NCBI GenBank assembly: GCA_902500775.1 | Contig: CABVRZ010000037.1 | Coordinates: forward strand, 1-47,770 | DNA length: 47,770 nt | Source: an uncultured Nitrospira sp. | GTDB taxonomy: Bacteria; Nitrospirota; Nitrospiria; Nitrospirales; Nitrospiraceae | Reading direction: 5' to 3' | In this document: one piece after another, positions 8,333 to 15,642 of the stretch | Numbering within the stretch: the first letter of the stretch is position 1 | How the letters are laid out: every line of letters begins with the position of its first letter | Program-made: the position numbers and the translations under genes | The notes under the pieces: model-generated | Databases searched by the model: none | The model's input: the letters and a program-made list of their open reading frames with translations, nothing else | Told to the model about the DNA's origin: nothing

Positions 8333-9166
8333 ATGGGAACTCAAGATGGGATAAGTGAAGTGGATCCGCTGGCACTGGTCGTGATTGCCTATATCACAGT
8401 GGCGGTCCTGATGGTGATCTTGTGGTTTGTACAACGGAAGACCAAAAATGCCGCAATCGGGGATGTTGGGTGGTGCGTGGGGCTGATCGCCTCTGTGTTC
8501 TTGTATATCACGCAAGCCCCCGTCGGATTTGAACGGATCATGCTCACGGCGATGCTCGTGCTGATGTATGCCGGGCGATTGGGATACCACATTTATTCGC
8601 AACGTGTGGCCGGGCAACCGGAGGATAATCGCTATCGTCGTCTGCGGAAGGAATGGGGTGATTCCGAGTCAGTCAATATGTTCGTCTATTATCAATGGAA
8701 GGCCGTGTCCGTGGCGGTGTTTTCTCTTCCGTTTCTCGTGGTGCTGTGGAATCCGCGGATCCCGTCGTCGCTTGTGGAAATGCTCGGATTGTTGATCTGG
8801 GGCCTGGCTGTGTCGTGGGAGGCGAAGGCCGACCGGCAACTGGCCCACTTTAGGGCCGATCCGAAGAATCAGGGTCGTGTCTGCCGTGAGGGGCTCTGGC
8901 GGTATTCACGGCATCCGAATTATTTCTTTGACTGGCTGCACTGGTGTTCGTATGTGGTGATGACGTTGGGAGCTCCTGGCTGGTTGTTTACCTGGGTGGG
9001 CCCCATCGGCATGGGGTGGTTATTATTCAGAGTCACCGGTATTCCACGAGCGGAACGGGAAGCCCTCTCCACTCGTGGAGACGAGTACAAAGCCTATCAG
9101 GCGACGACCAATGTGTTCTTTCCGTGGTTTCCTCGGCCGACACCGGGAGGCGTTACTCAGTCCTAA
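8333..9166 (+). CDS. DUF1295 integral membrane protein (steroid 5-alpha-reductase-like)
   Basis: The 277-residue protein has about six hydrophobic segments, beginning with LALVVIAYITVAVLMVILWF. It carries the family signature GLWRYSRHPNYFFDWLHW near residue 185, shared by DUF1295, steroid 5-alpha-reductase C-terminal domains and isoprenylcysteine methyltransferases. Family members act on lipids or isoprenoids within the membrane. No bacterial substrate is established well enough to name one here. Its position 12 bases after the RmlD-like gene suggests one operon. It converges with the PilZ gene, only 26 bases separating the stops. Confidence 0.8.
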   Translation: MGTQDGISEVDPLALVVIAYITVAVLMVILWFVQRKTKNAAIGDVGWCVGLIASVFLYITQAPVGFERIMLTAMLVLMYAGRLGYHIYSQRVAGQPEDNRYRRLRKEWGDSESVNMFVYYQWKAVSVAVFSLPFLVVLWNPRIPSSLVEMLGLLIWGLAVSWEAKADRQLAHFRADPKNQGRVCREGLWRYSRHPNYFFDWLHWCSYVVMTLGAPGWLFTWVGPIGMGWLLFRVTGIPRAEREALSTRGDEYKAYQATTNVFFPWFPRPTPGGVTQS

Positions 9167-9192
9167 TGATCGGCCAGGCCAACATTTCTGCA

Positions 9193-9555
9193 TCAGGACC
9201 GTGAACCTGTCAGGATGTCTTCTACTGGGCTGGCCGATCTGAGTTTTTCGACGAAGTGGGTCAACCGGCTTCGGTTTGCTTCATCCATCCGGAGGATTTC
9301 CCAACCTGCAACAGGACCATCTGACCAGCGTACAACGGCGGCATCGATGAGGATATTATGTGGTTGGTCTCCTTCAAGGATGGTCATATAGACGGTTGAT
9401 TCCGTACCAGCGTGAATGGGACGTTCTCCCGCTGAACGCCAACCCGATTCCGACAGGTCCCATGCGATTCCAGTGGTGAGAGAGCCGTCACAAAAGTAGC
9501 AGAGCTGGCATCGAGCGGAAGTCCGTAACTTTTTGCGAATAGTATAGGTTTTCAT
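9193..9555 (-). CDS. PilZ-domain protein
   Basis: This 120-residue protein starts at MKTYTIRKKLR. The start is chosen because a strong GGAGG lies eight bases upstream; an open extension toward 9717 has no such site. It contains the c-di-GMP-binding signature of PilZ domains: RTSAR (RxxxR) and DLSESG (DxSxxG), followed by the expected beta-barrel strands (AAVVRW, AGWEILRM). It is a single-domain PilZ, so it probably acts as a c-di-GMP adaptor on a partner protein. The ribosome site is built into an unusual G8 run, so run-length changes would alter start spacing. Converges with the DUF1295 gene. Confidence 0.8.
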   Translation of the reverse strand: MKTYTIRKKLRTSARCQLCYFCDGSLTTGIAWDLSESGWRSAGERPIHAGTESTVYMTILEGDQPHNILIDAAVVRWSDGPVAGWEILRMDEANRSRLTHFVEKLRSASPVEDILTGSRS

Positions 9556-9557
9556 GT

Positions 9558-9565
9558 CCCCCCCC
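9558..9565 (-). promoter_or_regulatory. Ribosome binding site within a G8 run
   Basis: On the coding strand the sequence is AGGA followed by eight G, then AC and the ATG of the PilZ gene. AGGAGG ends eight bases before ATG, a good spacing. The run could vary in length by slippage and so tune translation. Confidence 0.55.
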
Positions 9566-9741
9566 TCCTGACTTGATTCGGTCACGCTCCAACATTGCCC
9601 TCTGACAAACTTAGAAGATAAAGCGAAACACACCATGCAGCGAAAGGTGGGGGAGGGAGGGGCAAAGGTAGGGGCAGAACGCAATACGGAGCCATCTCCA
9701 CGAAAGGACGAGGTCAAGCTCCCGATGCAGCACGACAGCAG

Positions 9742-9963
9742 CTACTGCCTAGATTTGAGGTCCGCGATCCGGGCACGCGCAATTTCCCCTTCTCTACTAT
9801 CAGGATAGCTCTGAGCCAGTTCCTGGTAGATCTCGAGTGCGTGCGGAAAATTGCTTTGGCTTTCTTCAAACGCAGCAGTCTCCAGCAGCTCCTTTGCCTT
9901 GTCGGAACAGGCGAATAACATGGTGATGCAGAAGGCACAGAGGACGAGTCGTACGGTCTTCAT
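9742..9963 (-). CDS. Small TPR-like lipoprotein
   Basis: The 73-residue protein has a lipoprotein signal peptide with lipobox LFAC and the lipidated Cys at residue 19. The mature part is helical with one TPR-like pair (AAFEESQSNFPHALEIYQELAQSYPDS, cited by its ends AAFEESQ and AQSYPDS), as in YbgF/BamD-type outer-membrane-associated proteins but much shorter. Its ATG overlaps the stop of the upstream regulator gene by four bases (ATGA), so it is translationally coupled to it. AAGGA lies just upstream. Probably an envelope protein; partner unknown. Confidence 0.75.
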   Translation of the reverse strand: MKTVRLVLCAFCITMLFACSDKAKELLETAAFEESQSNFPHALEIYQELAQSYPDSREGEIARARIADLKSRQ

Positions 9964-10328
9964 ACATATCCTTTCCCACTATTGCTCCGGTGTGACGCCG
10001 TCGGGTTGGTATGAGCAGTGTCAGCTGACAGTGATTCGATACGGTAACGTGGGGAAGTAATCCCCTCACTGCGACATTGTGGGCAGCGGCTTGGTCGCGT
10101 TAAGCGTGTACGGTCGCGAAACATGAATCCACAATCTACGCAGCTGGACGGTTCACGAAAAAATTGTCGTGATCGGTCCCGAGTGACCGTTTTTACCACA
10201 TGAGCCAGGTGTTCCTCCACCTGTCGTTCGGCGATGCCCAGGGCGCGGGCGAGTTGATGGCTCGTCATCGGACTGTCGGCCAAAAGATCAATGATGTGCT
10301 GACGCATGGTCCGTTGAGCAGGCAGCAT
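9960..10328 (-). CDS. HTH/zinc-ribbon transcriptional regulator
   Basis: The N-terminal half (MRQHIIDLLADSPMTSHQLA, then RALGIAERQVEEHLAHV) is a winged-helix DNA-binding domain. The C-terminal half has a zinc ribbon with CVDC and CPQC. This arrangement matches the predicted regulators that fuse an ArsR-like HTH to a zinc ribbon (COG3357). The start could be Met at 10328 (used here, about 122 residues) or at 10307; neither has a clear ribosome site, and the frame stays open to 10385. It is divergent from hpnR and coupled to a small lipoprotein by ATGA. It may regulate hpnR or itself through the palindrome at 10512-10529, but that is inference. Confidence 0.75.
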   Translation of the reverse strand: MLPAQRTMRQHIIDLLADSPMTSHQLARALGIAERQVEEHLAHVVKTVTRDRSRQFFREPSSCVDCGFMFRDRTRLTRPSRCPQCRSEGITSPRYRIESLSADTAHTNPTASHRSNSGKGYV

Positions 10329-10511
10329 GGCAAATATGGTAAGCACTCGTGTGGGGAAAATCCAGATTGGCGTACCAGGATTCATGGAAAATCATCTGAA
10401 GTTGTGAGAGCTTATGGCGCCCTGCTGGTTGCACAGTAGCGTTCTTTCTGTCAAAATACATCCCCGCATCGACCGTCAGATCACGATCACCCAAGTGGGC
10501 TGGACCATCTG

Positions 10512-10529
10512 TATTCCCAAACGGGAATA
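10512..10529. promoter_or_regulatory. Palindrome upstream of hpnR
   Basis: Perfect 7-bp inverted arms (TATTCCC/GGGAATA) are separated by AAAC, 39 bases before the hpnR ATG and in the region shared with the divergent HTH/zinc-ribbon gene. It fits an operator or a 5'-leader hairpin. Confidence 0.45.
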
Positions 10530-10567
10530 TCCCGCCCAGTGTGCGATAGACGAGGAGGTTGGGGCTC

Positions 10568-12115
10568 ATGAAGTTTCTTGCAGTTCATCCCGGTCCGCTC
10601 ATGTACACCAAGATCTACCTGCGCTTGGAACCGCTCGGTCTCGAGATGGTGGCACAGGCCTGCCGCCAGGCAGGGCACGACGTTCGTTTGATTGATCTGC
10701 AGGCTGATACGTGGAAAGACTATGAGGCGCTCATCCGCTCCTGGAAGCCAGAGGCAGTGGCATTCGGCTGCAACTATCTGGCAAACGTTCCAGAAGTGGT
10801 GGATCTAGCCAAACTCACAAAGAAAGAGTTGCCAAACTGCTTCGTCTTCGTGGGCGGGCATAGTGCGTCGTTCGTCGCTAAGGAATTTTTGGAGCATGGC
10901 AACGGGGCCATCGATTGTGTGCTGAAGGGTGAAGGAGAGGTTGCGGCGCCCAAGCTGTTAGAAGCCGTGGAGCAGGATCGCAAGGCCATCACAAAAGTGC
11001 CGGGGGTCGTCACGCTCGACGGTGAAGGTCCTCCTCCTCAATTCATTGAAAACCTTGATGATGTCCGCCCAGCTCGGGATCTGCTCCGCAATCGGCACAA
11101 ATACTTCATCGGAGTGCTGGACCCATGCGCCTCCGTTGAGTTCGCACGAGGCTGTCCTTGGGACTGTTCTTTCTGCAGCGCCTGGACCTTCTATGGCCGC
11201 AGCTATCGCATGGTCAGTACCGAAAAGGCTGTGGAGGAGTTGGAGCAGGTTCAAGAACCGGGCATCTTCTTGGTCGATGACGTCGCCTTCATCCAAGGCA
11301 AGCAGGGGATGGAGATCGGCGAAGCGGTCGCACGGAAAGGGATCAAGAAGCAATACTACATGGAGACGCGCGGCGATGTCTTGCTGCGCAACAAAGAAGT
11401 CTTCCAGTTTTGGAAAACGATCGGGCTCCAGTACATGTTCTTAGGCGTTGAGGCCATCGATGCCGAAGGCCTCAAGATGCATCGCAAGCGCATTTCGTTA
11501 GGAAGAAACTTCGAGGCGCTCGAATTTGCTCGGTCCCTCGGGATCACCGTTGCCATCAACTTGATTGCGGACCCGGACTGGGATCGGGAACGGTTCGAAG
11601 TCGTGCGGCAGTGGTGTTTGGACATTCCAGAGATCGTGAATATCAGCGTCAACACTCCGTATCCCGGCACGGAGAGCTGGGTCACGGAAGCCCGCAAGAT
11701 GCACACGCGGGATTATCGATTGTTCGATATTCAGCATGCCGTGATGCCGACCAAGATGCCGCTGCCTGAATTTTACGCAGAACTCGTCAAGACCCAACAG
11801 GTCTTGAACAAGAAGCATCTGGGCTGGGCCGCGCTCAAGGGAACGGCCAAGATTGCAGCAGGGCATCTCATGCGGGGGCAGACTAACTTCATCAAGATGC
11901 TGTGGAAGTTCAACAGCGTGTACAATCCTGAGCTGCAGTTGGCCGATCATCGCCGGTCGGTAGTCTATGAAATGGCGCCACCGCCTGAGCATAAAGAGAA
12001 GGTGGATGCAAAACAGCTCTACATCCTCCCGGCCAAAGGACGTCAGGGCCGGAACATCGACGACGCCACCGAGACCTTCGTCGACGAGACTCGTATGGGG
12101 ACGACGGTGGTGTAG
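10568..12115 (+). CDS. hpnR: Hopanoid C-3 methylase HpnR (B12-binding radical SAM)
   Basis: The 515-residue protein starts at ATG 10568, with GAGGAGG ten bases upstream; a TTG three codons earlier is less likely. The N-terminal domain (about 1-140, MKFLAVHPGPLMYTKIYLRL, VGGHSASF) is a cobalamin-binding fold. The radical SAM cluster motif is CPWDCSFC at about 196-203, followed by a TIM-barrel and a C-terminal extension with IAAGHLMRGQTNFIKMLW. The family transfers a methyl group from S-adenosylmethionine to C-3 of the hopanoid A-ring at the inner membrane. The start MKFLAVHPGPLMYTK and total length match HpnR as I know it. It is a single gene, divergent from a regulator. Related B12-radical SAM enzymes of other substrates are the alternative. 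Confidence 0.85.
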   Translation: MKFLAVHPGPLMYTKIYLRLEPLGLEMVAQACRQAGHDVRLIDLQADTWKDYEALIRSWKPEAVAFGCNYLANVPEVVDLAKLTKKELPNCFVFVGGHSASFVAKEFLEHGNGAIDCVLKGEGEVAAPKLLEAVEQDRKAITKVPGVVTLDGEGPPPQFIENLDDVRPARDLLRNRHKYFIGVLDPCASVEFARGCPWDCSFCSAWTFYGRSYRMVSTEKAVEELEQVQEPGIFLVDDVAFIQGKQGMEIGEAVARKGIKKQYYMETRGDVLLRNKEVFQFWKTIGLQYMFLGVEAIDAEGLKMHRKRISLGRNFEALEFARSLGITVAINLIADPDWDRERFEVVRQWCLDIPEIVNISVNTPYPGTESWVTEARKMHTRDYRLFDIQHAVMPTKMPLPEFYAELVKTQQVLNKKHLGWAALKGTAKIAAGHLMRGQTNFIKMLWKFNSVYNPELQLADHRRSVVYEMAPPPEHKEKVDAKQLYILPAKGRQGRNIDDATETFVDETRMGTTVV

Positions 12116-12277
12116 AAGCAAGTCGCGGTGGAAGGCTCTGATCTTACAATCTGGATCAAGAACCAAACAACCGTGTTTAGAGCGCCGCCGTCGAACCCTA
12201 AAAGAGTGTTTTGTTTGCCTCTGTGATTTTTCCCACGCACGCGGTTGACGACAGCCTCACTTCTTCGACGACCATCG

Positions 12278-12418
12278 TCTAGCAGTCTGCTGAAAACCCC
12301 TTCGTTCATCCTTCGAGAGCCTCAGGACGAACGGGGCAGCCCTTGAAACTATTGAGGGTTTCCGTTCGTGCTGAGCTGGTCGAAGCACACAGCTTGAGTT
12401 TTTCAGCAGACTGCTAGA
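12278..12418. mobile_element. MITE-like inverted-repeat element
   Basis: Perfect 19-bp terminal inverted repeats (TCTAGCAGTCTGCTGAAAA at 12278-12296 and its complement at 12400-12418) flank about 100 bp. The interior holds further imperfect palindromes: CGTTCATCCT/AGGACGAACG, and a TTCGTGCTGAG...GTCGAAGCAC segment of a type widespread as small dispersed repeats. It has no coding capacity. Its right end overlaps the last codons of the TM-helix gene and supplies that gene's TAG stop. It could also fold as a strong transcription-terminating hairpin between two converging genes. Confidence 0.8.
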
Positions 12419-13121
12419 GGTGGGCCATTTCATCGTGCTTTTCCTTCTCCTTGGTATGTCTCCATCGCCGCTCCATGATATCGCGTGCGATATTCCGTGC
12501 TCCCAAACCAACCGCGATCGCCAAGGCTAGAACGACACCACCGAACACGATGGAGAATGCGGAAATCACCATCTCTTTTGCGATCCCTAATTGCGTCATC
12601 ACTGTCGATGCGGTAAACAGCAGAATGCCCCATCGGACCAATGTTGAGATGAGCCGAGCTTCCTGAATTTGCGCGTTGACGGCTGCGATCAACGCGGCTT
12701 CGCCCAAAAAATTCGCGAGCAGGCCGCCGACCAACATCAACAAGCCGGCCACGACAACGTGCGGCAAATAGCCCAGCAAGTCTCCCATCAGCCCAGCCGT
12801 CGCCGGCAGATCGAGTGCGTCAACTCCCATGAAGACAAACATGACAAACACAATCCAAAATGTCACCCGTGCTACTACTTGCGACAGCGGCTGTTTGAGT
12901 CCTGCCTTGCTGAGTGCGGCCTGAAGCCCCCATCGCTCGCTGAACACGTCGACGCGTGCAGCTCGCAGCACCCGTTGCAAAATCGCCTTGATCATCAGGC
13001 CGACGACAATACCGAGCAGGATAAAACTCGCCAGAGCCAACAGCTTCGGGAAAAAAAGGGCCAGCCTCTTCATCATGTCGCGAAACGCGTCTACCATTGC
13101 ATCGCCCCATAAATCACTCAT
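12414..13121 (-). CDS. Conserved TM-helix membrane protein, small-conductance-channel-like
   Basis: The 235-residue protein starts at ATG 13121, with GGAGGTGGAG upstream and eight bases of overlap with the preceding glycosyltransferase gene. It has about four to five membrane helices, in repeats resembling the conserved TM-helix family (LLALASFILLGIVVGLMIKA, LPHVVVAGLLMLVGGLLANF, VVLALAIAVGLGARNIARDI). These resemble MscS-type pore helices, but the C-terminal MscS beta domain is absent. The end, KEKEKHDEMAHL, is hydrophilic, and its stop codon lies in the inserted MITE-like element, so the original C-terminus may have been longer. Coupled to osmolyte-sugar genes, it may sense or relieve turgor; inference. 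Confidence 0.7.
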   Translation of the reverse strand: MSDLWGDAMVDAFRDMMKRLALFFPKLLALASFILLGIVVGLMIKAILQRVLRAARVDVFSERWGLQAALSKAGLKQPLSQVVARVTFWIVFVMFVFMGVDALDLPATAGLMGDLLGYLPHVVVAGLLMLVGGLLANFLGEAALIAAVNAQIQEARLISTLVRWGILLFTASTVMTQLGIAKEMVISAFSIVFGGVVLALAIAVGLGARNIARDIMERRWRHTKEKEKHDEMAHL

Positions 13122-14421
13122 CACTCCACCTCCATCGCTCAATCAGGTACGGCTTCATGGTCTCATACTCATGCGCCAATCGCTCCAAGGCTTCTTCCAC
13201 TCCAGCCACGGGCTGCGTACGCGTCGCCACCACGAGCGATGCAGTATGGCCGAGGTAGAGCGGCGTCAAGGACTTGAGCAAATGCTCGCGGTACAAGAGG
13301 CGATCATGGTACGCCAGCGCCAAGTCGTACACGATTTGCACCCAGAGACGAGGGGGAAATCGAAAGGCGTCCATATCATCAACACCTAATTCCAATACCT
13401 GCTGAAACGCTTCCGGAGACAACACGATCTGCCAGATCGGCACCAAATCACGGAGCCCCTGTTGAAATCCCTGAATCATGCGCTCGACGTGGAGCGTGCC
13501 GACTGTGTCGCTCACCCGTATCAGGTCCCCGGTGGTCGGGACGACCGTGGAGACCTTGACCGGTTCCCAGACATCTTGATATCGCTCCATCATATGAAAC
13601 ACGCCACCGACGGATTGCGCCAGGACCGTCGCCAAATCTCCCATCGGCTTGTTCTGTTGTGTGCGTGGTCCGAGCATCGCTTGGCAAACATGTGCATCCT
13701 TGGCAGCCGCCAGAGTCGTCACCCATCCGTCGATCCCATAGGTCGGCACGGCATCATCCCATGGCTGCGGCAGCAACAACGACCGAATAAAACTCAGAGA
13801 AAATGCATAGGCCCCTCCCTGGTGATACGCGACGCGTTTCCCGTAGAGCGTGCTGGTGAGCGGCGCCAGCAATGTGCTGGTCAACGTGCCTTCATACCGA
13901 TTGCGAGAAAATTGCGGCAAGATACAGTCCATGCCGTTCTTGAAAATCGGTGTTGTCAGCCATTCAGCCCAGCGAAGATCGACGGACTTCAAGTTGCCGT
14001 CGACGACGAGGCAGACTTTCGCGTCGAGACGATCTGCGATCGTTGCCAGGATTCGTACGGCCGCATCGCGGCCCGGCACTCCGGATTCCGACACGATGTG
14101 GAGCGATGGCCCGATGACCGGATGCTGAATCGACCAGAACCGGGCTCCCTCTCCAACGGCTTGCCGAACAAGATCGGGAGTGCCATCCTGCGAGGCGCCG
14201 TCGCAGTTGATCATCAACACCCGTTCCTGTGGGGTATATCGCGCGAACCCCTCGATCAACGTTTTTGCAACGGTAGGCGCCGTCGTCCCGTCGTTGAAGG
14301 TGAGCACCCCGACCACAAGATCAGTAGGCGTGGCGGCGGCGAGCAGCGTGCGGACCTGTTCAGGTAAAAAGGATTCATCAAGAACACGTTGGTCCGACGC
14401 AGGCTGATCCATATGAATCAC
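13114..14421 (-). CDS. GT2/GT81-like glycosyltransferase of unknown product
   Basis: The 435-residue protein starts with GTG at 14421 (or ATG 14412), overlapping the TreT-like stop. The N-terminal half is GT-A-like: VVGVLTFNDGTTAPT, then MINCDGASQDGT, and a VVDGNLKS segment where a metal-binding DxD-type motif would sit (SVDLRW follows). The pattern resembles glycosyltransferases making glucosylglycerate-type solutes, but the match is too loose to name a product. The C-terminal 170 residues are mostly helical. Its coupling to a TreT-like enzyme, a DUF5752 protein and TreS argues that it acts on a nucleotide sugar in the same osmolyte pathway. Acceptor unknown. Confidence 0.65.
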   Translation of the reverse strand: MIHMDQPASDQRVLDESFLPEQVRTLLAAATPTDLVVGVLTFNDGTTAPTVAKTLIEGFARYTPQERVLMINCDGASQDGTPDLVRQAVGEGARFWSIQHPVIGPSLHIVSESGVPGRDAAVRILATIADRLDAKVCLVVDGNLKSVDLRWAEWLTTPIFKNGMDCILPQFSRNRYEGTLTSTLLAPLTSTLYGKRVAYHQGGAYAFSLSFIRSLLLPQPWDDAVPTYGIDGWVTTLAAAKDAHVCQAMLGPRTQQNKPMGDLATVLAQSVGGVFHMMERYQDVWEPVKVSTVVPTTGDLIRVSDTVGTLHVERMIQGFQQGLRDLVPIWQIVLSPEAFQQVLELGVDDMDAFRFPPRLWVQIVYDLALAYHDRLLYREHLLKSLTPLYLGHTASLVVATRTQPVAGVEEALERLAHEYETMKPYLIERWRWSDE

Positions 14422-15617
14422 TCAGAACACAGCAGCTTCAACATCGTCAGGTAATCGCCCAAGTGCCGGGTGATGAGAAAGTTCCGTCGCACATGTTCTT
14501 TTCCCGTCGCCCCCATTCTCGTCATGATGCCGGGATTGCTGAGAAGATATCGGATGCGGAAGGCCGCCCCTTCTACCGAGTGAACGATGAAGCCGGTCGC
14601 GCCATCGACGATCTGCGCGGACACTCCACCGGCGGTTCCGCCGATGACCGGTTTACCTTTCCACATCGCCTCTGAGACAGCCATCCCGAACCCGTCTTTC
14701 AACGTCTTTTGGATCACGATCGTCGAGGCACGTTGTAAGGCATTAATCTCTCGATCCGCCTCCGGCGGCAGCTGGAGGATGTGGATGTCCGGATCATTTC
14801 CGGCCGCTTCCTGTACCTCTGCCAGGACCTTCTCACCGACCGGATCGTGTATCACTCCGCTGCCGGCAAACACGAGTTGGCATCGATGGTACTTTTGTGC
14901 CATGCGGTACGCTCGTATCGTTCCGATCTGATCTTTGAACCGATCGAACCGTGCCACTTGTAACAGGATCGGGACCCCTCGTGCGATGTGGAATCGGTCG
15001 AGCACTTCCCCGATTTCAGCGCGTGAGAGGTCGCGGTGTTTGTCGGTCAAGGGATCAATCGATGGATGGAGCAAGAATTTAGGAATCGGCAACCGCTGAG
15101 CAAATCCTGAGAGCGAAAAGATCGCCGCATCGTACTTCACGACGTGGCGGCGGAAAAGACTCCACACAGAGCGGTGTGGTCGACCGGCATCGAGATGACA
15201 GCGCCAGACCCACTTGCCCCCCTTCCGATGATCGACCAATCCCGCGGGCTCGGGATCATGGGTAAACACCAGATCTGCATCAAGGTTCAAGGCCTTTGCG
15301 TTTCGTGTGGTCACATCCAGATACGTTTGATACTGTTCTTCGCTGATTGTTTGAGGGCTGCCTTGCAATCCATCGGCGATTCTTCTCGTGACGTCGGAAA
15401 ACTCCTGAGTACCTGCAAGCACCTCCCATCGCGCGTCAATGCCCAATGACTTCATCATTGGGACCAGGCGCCGCAAGATCTCAGCCATCCCTCCACCGTA
15501 GCGAACGGCAGTAATGTGAAGAAATCGCTTTCCTTGCACCAAGTCACTCAGTCGGTACAGGAAATCGATCGTGCCCTTCGGTGCGACTTCGCGATATTGT
15601 TCCAATTCGCTGATCAT
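14418..15617 (-). CDS. treT: TreT-like trehalose glycosyltransferring synthase (GT4)
   Basis: The 399-residue protein begins at ATG 15617 behind GAGGAGACG, 25 bases after treS. It has the two Rossmann domains of GT4 enzymes. FLHITAVRYGGGMAEILRRL at about 33-52 matches the TreT N-terminal signature, followed by THDPEPAGL, WRCHLDAG, and LHPSIDPLTDKH. The C-terminal nucleotide-sugar site shows KDGFGMAVSEAMWKGKPVIG. TreT couples an NDP-glucose to glucose to form trehalose, reversibly. ADP-glucose from GlgC in the same cluster would be a natural donor, but that is inference. A related GT4 role in mannosylglucosylglycerate synthesis cannot be excluded. Its stop overlaps the next gene's start. Confidence 0.8.
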   Translation of the reverse strand: MISELEQYREVAPKGTIDFLYRLSDLVQGKRFLHITAVRYGGGMAEILRRLVPMMKSLGIDARWEVLAGTQEFSDVTRRIADGLQGSPQTISEEQYQTYLDVTTRNAKALNLDADLVFTHDPEPAGLVDHRKGGKWVWRCHLDAGRPHRSVWSLFRRHVVKYDAAIFSLSGFAQRLPIPKFLLHPSIDPLTDKHRDLSRAEIGEVLDRFHIARGVPILLQVARFDRFKDQIGTIRAYRMAQKYHRCQLVFAGSGVIHDPVGEKVLAEVQEAAGNDPDIHILQLPPEADREINALQRASTIVIQKTLKDGFGMAVSEAMWKGKPVIGGTAGGVSAQIVDGATGFIVHSVEGAAFRIRYLLSNPGIMTRMGATGKEHVRRNFLITRHLGDYLTMLKLLCSE

Positions 15618-15642
15618 CGTCTCCTCGTCGACGGGTGTGAGA

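Noticed and set aside
9556..9717. N-terminal extension of the PilZ protein to 9717
   Set aside because: The strong ribosome site directly before 9555 and the PilZ fold both favour the short form.
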